A DNA stretch of 64,000 nucleotides, taken from contig JAGTJL010000001.1 in NCBI GenBank assembly GCA_020746875.1, forward strand, positions 3,720,001 to 3,784,000, in the 5' to 3' direction. Below the pieces are notes generated by a model. It was not told where the DNA came from. It worked only from the letters and a program-made list of their open reading frames with translations, and ran no database searches. This DNA comes from Rhexocercosporidium sp. MPI-PUGE-AT-0058 (taxonomy: Eukaryota > Ascomycota > Leotiomycetes > Helotiales). Shown here in pieces: positions 1 to 13,539 of this stretch; positions within the stretch are counted from its first letter, which is position 1; each line of letters starts with the position of its first letter. The translations under genes and the position numbers were made by a program.

Positions 1-723
1 AAAGATTTTAAACTTTAATTTTTAAAAGTAGGATTTTCTCTTTTAGTAATTAGCGGCTCGTTTATATTATTATTATAATTATATAATATATAGTTTTTAT
101 TAAATCTTAAAGATTATTTTATTTTTTTAATAATATATATTAATTAAGTATAAGCCTTTAAAGCATTTAATTGACTTTAGACTAAAGATTATTATATTAA
201 TCGAGGATTTAATTACTTTTAAAATTAAGCTTACCCCCGAGCTTAGAGTTGCTTTTATTGAGGCGTGTTTATTTAAGGATAGTTATAAGTATTATAAATA
301 CTTTATTACTTTAATTTTTTTATAATTTTTCTTTTTTCTTTTACTTTTAATTAGTTTCTTTACTTTTGCTAAGCTTTTAGTAAATATATTTAATTCTAAT
401 TGAGTTTCTTTTATTATAATTTAAGAGCGTATTACTTTTGTTTATTTTACTTTTGTCGTCCGAATACTTTATACTTTAATTTAAAGATATAATATTAAAA
501 TTATTATTAAAGATTTTTCTTATAATTAAAGTCTCGACGGTATTTGAATCTCAATACGTAATAATCGAGGCGGATCCCGCGCTTAATCTTATAATACGTT
601 TAAATCTCGATTAATAAGTTATATACTCTTACGCGAGTCGAATACTTTTAAGTCCTGCTTTATACTTAGAATAAATTCTTAATTTAACGTATTCTCTTTT
701 AATTCCTTACTTTATTTAAGAAG

Positions 724-728
724 GCCTT
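724..728. other. Empty target site matching the Gypsy-A insertion
   Basis: Around 716-750 this minus-strand Copia-A copy reads straight through the point where Gypsy-A interrupts the plus-strand copy. A single GCCTT (AAGGC on the other strand) is present at 724-728. In the plus copy AAGGC is duplicated at 5850-5854 and 12351-12355 around the Gypsy element. This is the pre-insertion allele in a sister copy and shows that Gypsy-A arrived after the Copia-A copies had separated. Confidence 0.85.
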
Positions 729-3700
729 TTAAAATAAGAATATATTTTAAAATTAAAAGTTTATTTATTATACTTAGGCTATTAATATACTCTTTTACCC
801 TCGAGTTCTGACTCTTAAAGCTTTTAATTAATCTTTAAATTTATTTAATATATAATTAAAATAAGTCTTTACTTAAGAGATTTATATTATTTTCCTTAAT
901 AATTATATCTTTAGTAATGTTTTTAATAATTCTAGCTTAATTTATAATAGACTCATTTTCTTTAATAAGATCGTAAATAAATCGAGCTTTTTAAATTATA
1001 ATCTTTACTTTTTTACTTAAAGTAATATAAAAGTTATTTTTATTAAAGCGTATATTACGCGTAATAATTATTTTATTAAAACGTAGTACTTAAATCTTAT
1101 AAATATTAAAAGCGTAAAAACTTATAAAAAATCTAATATATACACGTATAATTATTTTAAACGCTTTTTTATTTTATCTTTTAGCTTTTTTTATTATTAA
1201 TAAGTACGCTTTATAATTATATATATAAATCTTATTTTAATTTAGTCTAAAATCTATAATAAGTCTTGTAATAAGCGCTAAGTTATATTACCGAAAATAA
1301 TTCCGAAATTATCTATTATTAACTTTAATAAGTAATAGCTAATTATTTACTCGCCTTAGGCTTTTATTATATAAATAAATTCTTACAAGTGCATATTTAA
1401 TACTTAAATTTACGGGAAGATTAGCTAATAATCTTATTTTAATGTCTTTATTAATTACTTTTTAACTAATTTATTTAGCTCTGTTATTTAGCTTATAAGT
1501 TGCCGTTAGTAAGAGCTCGAGGTTAATTCCGAGTTCATTAGTTTATTTCTTATATTTTATAAATCCTTAAATTATAATAACTACTTTCTTTTAATTATAT
1601 TTGAATTTATATATTAAAAGTCCAAACTGCTTTCGAACCTAAGCTTTAAAGCTCTTAATATATTGAAATACTTTATTATACTCCTTTATTTATAGTATAT
1701 AATTAACGAATAAGCCGCTATACTCGCATTTAAGCATAAGGAATTAAAAGTAATTGCTTTAATATTTCGAATAATTAAATAAATCCTAAGTGACTCTTTA
1801 ATATAATCTAAGGGATTTCCTTTTTAATAAATGTTTAAAGATTACTTAAGTAATATAAGTTAAAGTATATTACTTGCACTTAATCTTTTTTATTATTTTA
1901 ATAATTTTGACATTTTTTATTATACTTATTAATTTTTTTAAAATATTTAAGCTTAAATAGCCTACTCGTAAATACTAAATACGCTTTAAGCTTATTTTAA
2001 GATATTTATAATTTCTAAATAATTTATACGACTTATTTACTTTTTTAAAAAGCGTTAAAAACATTATAATTTTTATAGCGCTTAAGAGTATATTATAAGT
2101 ACTTAAAGAATAAATTAAACGTGGTTTATATTTAAAGAAAACGAGGTTTTATTTACGCTTTAATTATCGTATTATATAGTATTTATTAATTAATAAGCCT
2201 TTCTCGTTTTATTTTAAAATATAATTTATATTATAAAATTAAAGACCGGTCTTATAAAAACGAGCTTTAAAGATAATATTAATATAGAAGTTTTTTATAA
2301 CTACGACGTTATAAAGCGTGAAATTAAATAATTTTCTATTTAAACCCTTAAGCACTTCTTTTATAACTTAAGTTCCGCGCTTAATAATAAGCAATTAAGA
2401 GCTCTTATATTTAATTAAATCTTTAGGAGTAGATTTTATAAAAAATCTTTTTAATAATATTAAACAATTATTAATTAAATTAATCGCTTTATAATTATTT
2501 AATAAAGTAAAGTCTAATAAAAGATAAGGTGAATTTTAAAAAGAATATATATTTATAGTTAAATACTCGGCTAAATTAAGTAAGAGTACCGGGTACGCGT
2601 AAGTCCTGCTTATTCCTCTTTTATTTAATAAATTTTTAAGAAAAGTAAACTTTTCTTTATTTAATTTATTAAATCTTTATTTATTTAGTTTTATTAAAAG
2701 ATCTTTTATTAATTAAAGAAAAGGCTTGTTTAAGTTCATTTGCCCGCGAAGAGCTTTTTATTATAACGTAATAAATTATTACTAAATCTTATTATAATAT
2801 TAATTATTTATTTTTAAGTTTAAACGAGTTATTTTATTTTAATATTTAGTAAATACTTTTCTATAAATTATTATTTAAAAACGAATATAGTTTAAGGGAG
2901 ACTAATAATAAGTTTTGTCTTTTAAATATAAATATGTCTTTTTTATAAGTTTTCCTTTTATCTTAAATTAGTTTAATTTTTAGTTATATAAATTAAAAGC
3001 TTCTAAGTCGGGTATCTTATTATTATTAAAGTATAAATTAAGAATAAAAAAATAATTATGTCTTAATTTTTTACTAATAAATTATTAATATTAGCAATTA
3101 ATTTAATTAAAATAAAATAGCCGTGCGAGTTATTTTAAAAAGTATTTAAGAAGTATTTTAAGCTCGTTAGCTTTTTTAATTTTAAGAAAATATTTTTAAG
3201 CTTATAAGTTATTAAAATTATTAATTATAATTAAGAAAAGGTTAATATTAAAAGTATTAAGCACTTTTAATATATAATATAAGTTCCTTTTATAAATTAA
3301 CTTTTAATATTATATAATCCAGACTTTTAGATTTTAAACGTTTTTTATATTTAAAGATTATAAATAATTTTGGCGGGTTATTATCTAAATTATTATATCT
3401 GTTTAATATAAAACTGTTTTAAGCGTGCGAATTAATATTTAAATATTAGCTCTTTTTTTAACGACGAATTATATAGCCGTTATATTAAAAAATTGGCGGC
3501 TTATAGTTTTCTTAATTTATTTATAAAACTTAAAGTATATTATAGTTTATAATTATTATATTACGCATTTTATAATATGCGCTTTAGCTTTGGCCTCGGC
3601 TTCCTTTTAATAAGATTTTACGGTTATCTTAATAAGCTTATATAGTCGAGTGAGAAGAAAGGCAATAAAAGCGTTAAAGCTTATAATTATTTAGTTTAAA

Positions 3701-4154
3701 GAAAACGTAATTATTACGTAATAATTAAGCGCTTATTTCTAAAGTTATTTATTATATTCGTTTGTTTTTATTATATAATTTAATTTAACGAGATTATTCT
3801 TTTATTAAGCGATTTACTTAGCGGTCCGTGGATTTTTATTAATAATTTTAATTAGTATTTTTATATTAAGAGTATTTAAATTAACGAAAAGCTAAAGTCC
3901 GAGTATTTAAGCGCTAAAAATTAAATAATTTATTTATAACAAGAAATCTTTAAGCTTTAAGTATATAATATTTACGTTAAGATTACTAAGATTATTATAT
4001 AATAATATCTTAATAATTACGTTAAAAAGTATATTAAAGTTTAAGCGTAAGAAAAGGAAACGAAAATCGTAAAGTTAAAGTTAAATAAACTTAATTAAAG
4101 CTTAAAATCTATATATATTAAAAGTAATTTATAAAAACAAATATAACTCTTAAT

Positions 4155-4344
4155 TATTATATAAAAATAGAATAAGCTTTTAATAGTTTAAGAACTTTAT
4201 AATTAACGTAAAAAGTAAAGGTTTAAAAAGATATATTAAAGTAAGCGTTACCTTTTATAAAAGAGGACTATAACCCGAGTATATATATACGTGAGTACTT
4301 ATAAAAGCATATATATGACCAGTAGACTGCGCTAGGGCGCGACA
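4155..4344 (-). repeat. Copia-A LTR, copy 1 (190 bp)
   Basis: This is the reverse complement of the LTRs at 16901-17092 and 22882-23069. On the minus strand it begins TGTCGCGCCCTAGCGCAG and its degraded end corresponds to the CGACA seen in the better preserved copies, giving the TG...CA ends of an LTR. Differences from the other copies are almost all G-to-A or C-to-T. It serves as 5' LTR of the minus-strand copy and directly abuts the start of the plus-strand copy at 4345. Confidence 0.8.
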
Positions 4345-5854
4345 ATAATTTAAACGATAACTTGCTAAGATTACTTATAATTCTTAAATACGAAAAACGT
4401 CCGAAATCTAAAGGTTTAAATTATATAATATTAAAAGCTAATTTATAAAAGGAATTTATATTATATACCAGAAGTGCTCGGTACTCTTAATATTAACCTT
4501 TTCTTAATCGTAGCTAATAACTTTAATAACTTATAAGTTTAAAAATACTTTCTTAAGATTAAAGAAGTTAACGAGCTTAAAATACTTTTTAAATACTCCT
4601 TAAAATAGCTCGCACGGCTATTTTATTTTAATTAAGCTAATCGCCAATATTAATAGCTTATTAATAAAAAATTAAAATATAATTATTTTTTTATTCTTAA
4701 TTTACGCTTTAATAATAATAAGATACCTAACTCGGAAGCTTTTAATTTATATAATTAAAAATTAAATTAATTTAAAATAAAAAGAAAACTTATAAAGAAG
4801 GCATATTTATACTTAAAGAATAAAACTTATTACTAGTCTCCTTTAAACTATACTCGGCTTTAGATAGCAGTTTATAAAAAAGTATTTATTAAATATTAAA
4901 ATAAAACAGCTCGTCCAAATTGAGAGCTTTAAAGCTTAGGTTCGAAAGCAGTTTGGACTCTTAATATATAAATTCAAGCATAATTAAGAAAAAGCAATTA
5001 TTATAATTTAAAGATTTACAAAATATAAAAGATAGGCTAATAAGCTTAGAATTAACCTCGAGCTCTTACTAACGGCAACTTATGAGTTAAATAGCGGAGC
5101 CGAACAAGCTAATTAAGAAGCAATTAATAGAAGCATTAAAATGAAATTATTAATTAATCTTCCCGTAAATCTAAGTATTAAATATGTACTTATAAGAATT
5201 TATTTATATAATAAAAGCTTAAGGCGAGTAAATAACTGGCTATTACTTATTAAAGTTAATAATAAGTAATTTCGGAATTATTTTCAGTAATATAATCTAA
5301 CGCTTATTATAAGACTTATTATAAATTTTAAATTAAATTAGAATAAGATTTATATATATAATTATAAAGCGTATTTATTAATAATAAAGAGAGTTAAAAG
5401 ATAAAATAAGAAAGCGTTTAAAATAATTACGCGTATATATATTGGATTTTTTATAAGTTTTTACGCTTTTAATATTTATAAGATTTAAGTGCTACGTCTT
5501 AATAAAATAATTATTACGCGTAATATACGCTTTAATAAAAATAGCTTTTATATTACTTTAAGTAAAAAAGTAAAAATCACGATTTAAGAAGCCCGGTTTA
5601 TTTGCGATTTTATTAAGGAAGATAAGTCTGTCGTAAATTAAGCTAAAATTATTAAAAATATTATTAAAAATATAATTATCGAGGAAAATAATACGAATCT
5701 CTTAAGCGAAGACTTGCTTTAATTATATATTAAACGAATTCAAAGATTAATTAAAAGCTTTAAGAGTCAGAACTTAAAAGTGAAAGAGTATATTAATAGC
5801 CTGAGTATAATAAATGAATTTTTAACTCCGGAATATATTCTTATTTTAAAAGGC

Positions 5855-6111
5855 TGTTACGGCTTATAAGAGGTTGATACGGCGAGTTGACTCTAGCTTT
5901 ATATTTAAGCCTTATATTACGCTTAAAATCGAAAAGAAAAGATAAAAAGAAAAAAAGAACTTTTTATAAGAGGGAGCTTTAGTATAAATATATAAAAGAT
6001 CTTTCTAGCCTTTCCCGATTAGGCCTAGCGTTATAGTTGCCATGCTAAGGCAATGCTACGAGCGATGCTAAGCTCGCTCGATTAAAATACGAAGCTTATA
6101 GAATTATAATA
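5855..6111 (-). repeat. Gypsy-A 3' LTR (257 bp)
   Basis: It begins TGTTACGGCTTATAAGAGG on the plus strand and aligns base for base in length with 12094-12350. Differences are mostly transitions of RIP type. The conserved inner block around 6000-6085 (CCCGATTAGGCCTAGCG and following) is less mutated than its surroundings. As the element is on the minus strand, this is the downstream LTR. Confidence 0.92.
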
Positions 6112-8744
6112 TTACTCTTTCTTCCCGAAAAACTGCGTCCGCGCAATTATAGTTATAATTATATTATTTTCTAATTCGTTATAATCGTTAATATTAATAT
6201 TATATATCTTTAATTATTAAAGTAATACTTTTAAAAATCCTTTAGTTACTTTATTATTAAAATAAAAGTTCTTAATTATATAAAATGCGGTTATAATATC
6301 CGAGCATAAATACTATTATAAGTCTTCGTCGGCGCTTAGCTACTTAATACGGTAGAATAGCTTATTCTTTATAACCTTAAAGCCAAGAATACTTTTAATT
6401 TCTTACTTATCTTATTTAAATAATAGTTAAATAAGTGCCGGCGTAGCTCTGGCTTGTTTAAGCAAGAGGTCGTTAACGTACTTATAAAGCGAGTAAGAAT
6501 GGAAGACGGGATGCATTTACTAGTCCTTTAAGAATTTAATTCTTTAACTTTTTCCTTCTTTTACAAATACCTTAATTAAATCATATTACTTATTAAAGAG
6601 CTTCCTTAAAGGTCGGTCGATATTCTAGTTCCGAGTGTCGACTAGTATTAAGTCGCTAACGTCTTAATTAACGGCGCGTTGCCTCTGATTTATTAATTAC
6701 TTTATTTTTTCCTGCTAATCCTTTAAGAACGATTATATGATTTCCGTAACTTCTTTCATTTGTAATATTACTTATAAAGCCTTCTTGCGATTAAGTTTTT
6801 TTATTATCGTAGTTAGAGGTTTTAAATTAAGTAAATCTTAAGAAGTCCGTAGTTTAACGCCGTTAAATAGCCGGAAAGAAGACAAGTTACTTAAGGATTT
6901 GTGCGGCAGTATTAATTAAATAATATCTATAATCGGTAAGAGGTTACTTTAATTATCTTAATAATAATAATAAAAGAGATAAAGCCGTTATTTAATATAT
7001 TAATTCGTTACTTTCGTTTAATCGTTAACGTTTAAGTTATACGTCGTCGTAAGCTTTATTTTAATTCCGAGAATATAATAATACTCTTTTTAAAAGAAGG
7101 AGATAAATTAAGGCCCTTAATTTAAGATAATAAAATTCGACATGTCGAAATAATAAATTTAATAAATAAAAAAGAGAATAACTATGCTTTTAGTAGTAAT
7201 TATGTCGTTATAAAGTATTAAGACCGGTTTCTTAAACAGGCGGTTAATAATAATTATAGCGAAGTTATAACCGTGCTTATTTAATAATAACTTCGTAAAG
7301 TCTATCGTAAGATATTAATATAACTAAGTAAAGATTAATAAAGAATATAAGAAACTAAGAGTCTTATCTTTTTTAGCCTTCTGCCGAGAGTAATTGCAAT
7401 TCGCTACGTATCGAGCTATGTCCGTAATAAGGCCATTTTAATAGTATTTACGGCTTAATAATGCCTTTATCTTTCCGATTCTTGCATGTGCTATTAATAA
7501 TTAAGAATGCACGTATCGAATCAGTATTGTGCGAAGCTCCGGCGGTTCTAAGGATACTTTTAAGCGTTTTTAAAAAAGTAACTTATTATTTACTAATTCG
7601 TAATTTAATAATTATTCTTTAGTTTTTTATCGAAAAAGCTTTAGCGAAGGCGAGGACTTATTAGCTAGGAGCACTTAATTAATAATATTATATTCTGTAA
7701 TATTATAAGCTATTATAAAGTTAAGGTTAAACTCTTTTATAATAGAAGTCTTTAAGTTTACTAATACTCTTGCGTCTGGCTTAAGCTTTAATTTGTCCCT
7801 TAAGATTAAAGCTTTAATAGATATTAAGAATATCGTCTTTACGACTTCGATATAAGCGTTTATAAAATCGCCGGCGGGAAGTTAGAAATCTTTAGCGACT
7901 TTTTAATTGATTTTATTTATTAAAATTAATTATTAATTATAAATAGCTCGCTTTTGTGCCTCCGTAACCGTAAGGTCTTAATTCCGTTAAGATAAGGTAT
8001 TAGCTAGCGTATTAATAATCTCGGTATAATATATAATTGTAAAATGGAAATCCGCGAAGAACTCGGCCTATTAAGTTTGCTTAGCCGTAAGGTCTTTAAT
8101 AATTATAAAGTATTTTAAAGCTCGGTAGTTCGTATAAACGAGGACGTTCTTTTGAGCGCCTAATAGCTCCAGCCGATATTATTTAAATAATTAGAAAATC
8201 GCTAGCATTTCTTTATTATAAATTAAGTAATTAAGCTTAAGATTTATTATAGTTTTAAAAAAGTATTTTATAAAGTAAAAGGTGTCGTCTTCTTAAAGTT
8301 AAAATAAGATTTTAATAACGACTTTGTTAAATAAATTAGTCTTTAACTGCGTCTGCTTTATTAAGTCGTAATAATAAAGAATCGGCGTAAATTAAAGGGT
8401 TTCTCGAAGAGTTTCTTATGCGTTTTTGTAAGCGTAGTCGAAGTTAAAAGGGACGTCCTTTTCGGTGAGTATTATAAGGGATCGAGCGATATAATTATAA
8501 TTTTTAATACACTAACGATAAAAGTTATAAAAACTAAAGTAGTTTTATATACCTTATATATTGTCGGCGTATTGCTAGTCCTTAATTACGCTGACCTTTT
8601 TTAGGTTTACTTTTATATTATTAATTCTAATTATAAATCTTAAGAACTTTGTCTTTTATACGTTAAACTTAGATTTTTTAATGTCGGCTTAAAGTCTGTG
8701 TATTTATAATAATATTATTACTTTTTTAATATAAACCTCGTGTT

Positions 8745-8885
8745 CCTTAGGAGTTAATAAGTATATAAGGATATTATTTATATAAGCCGCGCAAAAGTCG
8801 TTTAAGTATTTTATTAAAATATCGTTAATAAATCGTTAAAAAGTCGTCGGATTATTAATTAAGCTAAAGGGAAAAACCTTATATT
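8745..8885 (-). pseudogene. Gypsy-A reverse transcriptase core (ghost)
   Basis: Read on the minus strand, this stretch gives FPFSLINNPTTF, then a stop, then RFINDILIKYLNDF and YINNILIY. The framework is that of Ty3/Gypsy reverse transcriptase. The two catalytic aspartates of the YIDD box read as asparagines, as a G-to-A change in each GAT codon would produce. The stop stands where glutamine is usual (CAA to TAA). The enzyme cannot be active. This segment is the strongest single piece of evidence for the element's class and strand. Confidence 0.9.
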
Positions 8886-10504
8886 TATACGTGTTGTATT
8901 AAGTGCGAAAGGTTGTGTAATCTTTGCTTTTAGGAGATATGTAAATATAATAGAAAGCTTATTATATATTAAGCTTAATAAAGACCTTTGCTTTATAAAT
9001 GTGTGTTATTATTTTATTAATTAAAGGAATTAAGTACGGGTCTTTTTTAAATAAGGTATTTAGCTTTCGATAGTCGACGTATAACTGGAGACTATTATTG
9101 GCTTTCTTGGCGAAGAGAATAAGAGTCGTATATAGCGCGTTAAAGGGCTTAATAAAACCTTTATATAAGTTATTAATAATATATCGTTTAGTTTCTAATA
9201 GTTATTCTTTAGTTATACGCTAAAGAAATTTAAAAAATAAATCGTTTTTCTTAATAAGTTTAATTTAATGGTTTACGCTTTAGTAATATATTAATAGCTT
9301 ATTAAAAGCTCGCCGGGAGAAGAAAAAAGCATACTTTTAATATTTAATAAAGAGCTTCTTGTTTATTAACTCGTTATTTTATACGTACTTAGCCTTTAGG
9401 GCTTTTTTTAAATTTAAGTTTTTATTTATTAATACGAGTTTGATACTTAATTAATTTAAGGCCTCTCGCTGGCGGCGAGTCAGCTTTTAATTAATTTTAT
9501 ATATTAATACTATAAAGGTTTTTATTTTATTCTTTTTGGCTTTTTTAAATTGGAGGTACGTTATAAATATTATTGCTATTAATATTAAGAAAATCTCCGT
9601 TATAAGCACCTTTAGCTAGTGATTCGCTGGGGGGCTTTAAAGGTTTTCTTGTCTTTAAGTAATAACTTCGGAATATAAAATATTAAAAGGTTTAATTAAT
9701 CTTTTATAATACGTAAATGCTTTTTAACTTTTTTAGCGAAGCTTAAAGGACGAGTCGGCGAGACGTTAGCGGTAAGTCGTATAAAGATATTTGTTTTAAG
9801 GAAATCGTTAAATGCCGTAAGCTTAGCTTGTTTTCGGCGGTAATTATTTATATTTATAAAAACGTCCTTTTGTTTTATATTAAGCTAATAAGACTTAATG
9901 ATTAATTGGTCGAAACGGTTTATATTGATAAAGACTCGCTGGTTAAAGTACGGCTGTATAAGTATATTTAACGGCTATTTTAATTAGTTGCGGTTTTTTG
10001 TGTATAATTGTTTTAAATTATAATGTTTAAGGAACTTTTAGCTAATTAAGACGTCGGTATTTTTTAAGTTAGTTATTAAGAAAGAGAAGTTAATTCGCCA
10101 GCGGTTAATAATTAAGATAAGTAAGACAGCTGTATTAATTAGCTTGCCTTTCCTGTTATTATAATTAGTTAAGACGATTAGCTAAAGAAGTATTATAAAA
10201 GAAATATTAAATTATTTAATAAGTCGGTATGTAAAGGAGGTTTTAATTATATTGAAAATATTTACTTTGTTATTAATATATATAAGTATTTTAGTAAAAA
10301 ATCTATTTCTTTTTAATTTAATATTAATTAAGAATTGTCGTTCTTTAATAAAAGCACGGAAATTAAATATTAAGTCTTTTTATAAGTTATGGCTTATATT
10401 AAAATATAAGTCTTTGTTACGGCTTAAGAGTTTTTTAATAGCTTGTTAATCTTTAGGTTTTCGTCAATAATTAATTAGAAAATCGACTTATTAAAAGCCT
10501 AGTC

Positions 10505-10562
10505 TTTGCGGCGCTTAAGATAATCGTTAGCCTAATAGCCGGTCTTATTATAATAAAAGCAA
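10505..10562 (-). pseudogene. Gypsy-A gag zinc knuckle (ghost)
   Basis: On the minus strand this reads C-F-Y-Y-N-K-T-G-Y-stop-A-N-D-Y followed by basic residues KRRK. The spacing is that of a CCHC zinc knuckle (C-x2-C-x4-H-x4-C), with the second and third cysteines and the histidine all read as tyrosine and a glutamine read as stop. Each of these is a single RIP-type transition. It marks the C-terminal end of gag; gag extends to about 12,060. Confidence 0.75.
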
Positions 10563-12093
10563 GTATTAAAGGAAACGTCTTTAGGTGTTAGAGGAGGTAC
10601 GGGGGACTTAAGTCGGCGTAAGATAAGCGAAGGAGAAGGCGTACGCTGGCGGACATCCGACGACTGTCTTAGGGTTAGGGGTCTTTATGCGCCAGTAGCC
10701 GGCGAAAGGGAAGTTATATGCTAGTTTTCCTTTTTTAAGATATTACGCGAGTCGTTAATATTTATATTATAAAAAGAGACTCGAGGAGGCTCGCGAGTAG
10801 CGGCAGTAATACGTTTATAAACTTGTTTAATAATAATGTTTTTTAACTTATAATTTAATATAGCTAAGAACTCGTTAAGAGCCGTATAATCTCCGACGAG
10901 TTTATATTTTTTAATGCGAATATCGTACTTAAGTTTATTTAAGACTTTCTTATATATATTATCGAACTAGTAATTAAGTAAAATCTTTCCGGTAATCGTA
11001 TATATTATGAACTTCGTACGGAACTCGTTATATATTATATTACTTATATATAATTAATTATATTTAAGCTTAATTACTTATACTTAATTATAATTAAAAA
11101 AGCGTTAATTTAAAGCCTTTAATACGTCGGCGGCTTTATTAAAGTCTTCGGCGAAATCGAGGTCTATTCGCTAAAGAATTATAGTTTTAGCCTCTTTTAT
11201 TATATATTTAAAGTAAATATAAACTTATGATTCGCTAATAAAGAAGTTGCCTAAATACTTTTAAATAAAAAGCTTTATATCCATCTTCTAGGCATCGTAT
11301 TCGATTTCGCCCTTATAATCGCTAAAAAGGGTATGGAAGTATTTAACCTTATTAAGTTCGACGACAGAGATAACAGGGTTTAGCTTAAGGAAGTAATAGC
11401 CGGTAGTTAATTAGAGGTCCGCCGTAAGAGCACGCATTAATCGGTCGTGAAAAAAGGAAGGAGTACGAGTCTCTTAACGGGGATTATTAATAATATACTA
11501 GTCGAGGGCTTATTTAATAATAGCAATAATAATAAAGCTAATGGAGATCTTAATTAACTAATTTACTTTTATTTATTAAGCGGGGGTAAAGCCTTTTATA
11601 ATAATAATAAGCTCTAGTAAAACGTCGAAAAAGTTCTGAGGTTTATTTTTTAAATCGGAATCGAGTTCTTTAAAATTATTAAGTTCTTTTACTAGAGTCT
11701 CGACTAAAAGAATAAGAGTATCGATAAAACTTAGTTATAAGAAGGCGTTTCTTTTTCTAAAGCTTCGCCGATAGGGGGGAAAAGTCGGAAGTAATAATAA
11801 TATAAAGTAAAAAAGTATTTAAAATTATTAATCGATTTATTAATTAAATATAAGTCGAAGTCGAAGTTTAAAGTTAAATAGCGCGCGTTAAATTATATAA
11901 GGCAGGTTAACGGTAGGAGGTTTTTTAACTTTCTTTAAGGCAATTTATTATTAAGGTAGAAAAGTATTTATTTATTGAATAAGTTAAAGTATTAAGGTTT
12001 ATCGTTAACTTATTACGAGGGCAAGGAGACGCGACGCGTAAGACTTAGTAAAATATAACGCTTTATAGCGAAGGGGTTATTAGTCTTTTTTTA

Positions 12094-12350
12094 TATTACG
12101 GCTTATAAGAGGTTAATACGGCGAGTTAACTTTAGCTTTATACTTAAGTCTTATATTACGCTCAAAATCGAAAAGAAAAGATAAGGAGAAAAGGAGAGTT
12201 CTTTATAAGAGGAAGCTTTAATATAAATATATAAAAGGTCCCCTTAGCCTTTCCCGATTAGGCCTAGCGCTATAGTTGCCATACTAAGGCAATGCTACGA
12301 GCGATGCCGAGCTCGCTCGGTTAGAATACGAGGCTCATGGAATCGTAATA
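12094..12350 (-). repeat. Gypsy-A 5' LTR (257 bp)
   Basis: Identical in length to 5855-6111 and matching throughout. Its plus-strand start reads TATTACGGC where the partner has TGTTACGGC, a G-to-A change at the LTR terminus. It is followed at once by the second AAGGC target duplication at 12351-12355. A primer binding site should lie just below 12094, but I cannot name the tRNA because the region is mutated. Confidence 0.92.
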
Positions 12351-13539
12351 AAGGCCTTTTTAAATAAAATAAGAAATTAAAAAAGAGTGCGTTAAATTAA
12401 GAGTTTACTTTAAATATAAAGTAAGACTTAAAAGTATTCGATTCGCGTAAAAGTATATAATTTACTAATCGAGATTTAAATATACTATAAGATTAAGCGC
12501 GAGATCCGCTTTAATTATTACGCATCGAGATTTAAATACCGTCGAGACCTCGATTATAAAAAGAGTTTTTAATAATAATTTTAATATTATATCCTTAAAT
12601 TAAAGTATAAAATACTCGGACGACAAAAGCAGGATAAGCGAGAATAACACGCTCTTAAATTATAATAAAAAAAGCTTAATTAAAATTAAGTATACTTATT
12701 AAAAGCTCGATAAAAGTAAAAAAGCTAATTAAAAGTAAAAGAAAAAGAAGAAGATTATAAAAAAATTAAAGTAATAAAGTATTTATAATATTTACAGTTA
12801 TTTTTAAATAAATACGCTTTAATAAAAGCAATTTTAAGCTTAAGAGTAAGCTTGATCTTAGAGGTAATTAAATCCTTAATTAATATAATAATCTTCGGTT
12901 TAAAGTCAATTAAATGCTTTAAGGGCTTATACTTAATTAGTATATATTATTAAAAGAATAAAATAATCTTCGAGATTTAACGAAGATTATATATTATATA
13001 ATTATAATAGTAATATAAATAAGCCGCTAATTATTAAAAAAGAAAATCTTATTTTTAAAAATCAAAGTTTAAAATCTTTTATTTAAATTAAAATAATAAA
13101 ATAATCTTAAAAATTACTTAATAAAAAAGTAATTTAAAGAAGATATAAGCTTAAAGATAAGGATAGTAAATAAATAAAGTTATTAAACTTTAAAATTATT
13201 TAATTTAAATATTATATTAATACTTATCCTACTTATATAAGTTTTTAAATATAAGCTTAATTTAAAAGAATATATTTTAAAATGTAAATCCCGAATTATT
13301 ATATGAAGTAATCTTTAAAGTAAATTAATAATTGTTTTTATATACGCTAATACGCTTTTAATTAAATCCTTTTGAATCGCTATAGCGCTCGCAGCCTATT
13401 TTAATTTAAAAGTCAAGTACTTTAATATAATTAATACGTTTATTAACGCTTTTCAAAATATAAATAATAAAACCATATATTATAAATTCCTTTTAGGTTT
13501 TAATAAGCCTAAATATATACTACGAGTTAATCGCGCTCT

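Larger units (their letters stand above)
1..4344 (-). mobile_element. Copia-A copy 0, minus strand, partial, RIP-degraded
   Basis: Bases 1-1655 are the reverse complement of the plus-strand Copia-A copy (about 4925-5854 joined to 12356-13081). Bases 2806-3400 are the reverse complement of about 4345-4921. A minus-strand 5' LTR (4155-4344) closes the copy. Two stretches, 1660-2805 and 3400-4154, have no counterpart in the neighbouring plus copy, so this copy either keeps more of the 5' internal region or carries extra insertions. It runs off the left edge before its reverse transcriptase part. No open frame survives. Family assignment rests on the RT and RNase H ghosts in the sister copies. 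Confidence 0.75.
5855..12350 (-). mobile_element. Gypsy-A: full-length Ty3/Gypsy LTR retrotransposon, RIP-degraded
   Basis: This 6496-bp element is bounded by two 257-bp LTRs (5855-6111 and 12094-12350) and flanked by a 5-bp duplication AAGGC (5850-5854, 12351-12355). Coding order on the minus strand is gag with a CCHC knuckle (about 10,505-10,562), reverse transcriptase (core about 8745-8885), then RNase H and presumably integrase toward the 3' LTR. That RT-RNase H-integrase order, and the RT motif itself, place it in Ty3/Gypsy. No long frame survives. The short open frame at 10252-10449 on the plus strand is antisense to the element and is not a gene. Confidence 0.93.

Noticed and set aside
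10252..10449. Plus-strand open frame of 65 codons in the AT-rich block
   Set aside because: It lies antisense within Gypsy-A, has the Leu/Ile/Lys/Asn composition of random AT-rich DNA, and has no recognisable motif.
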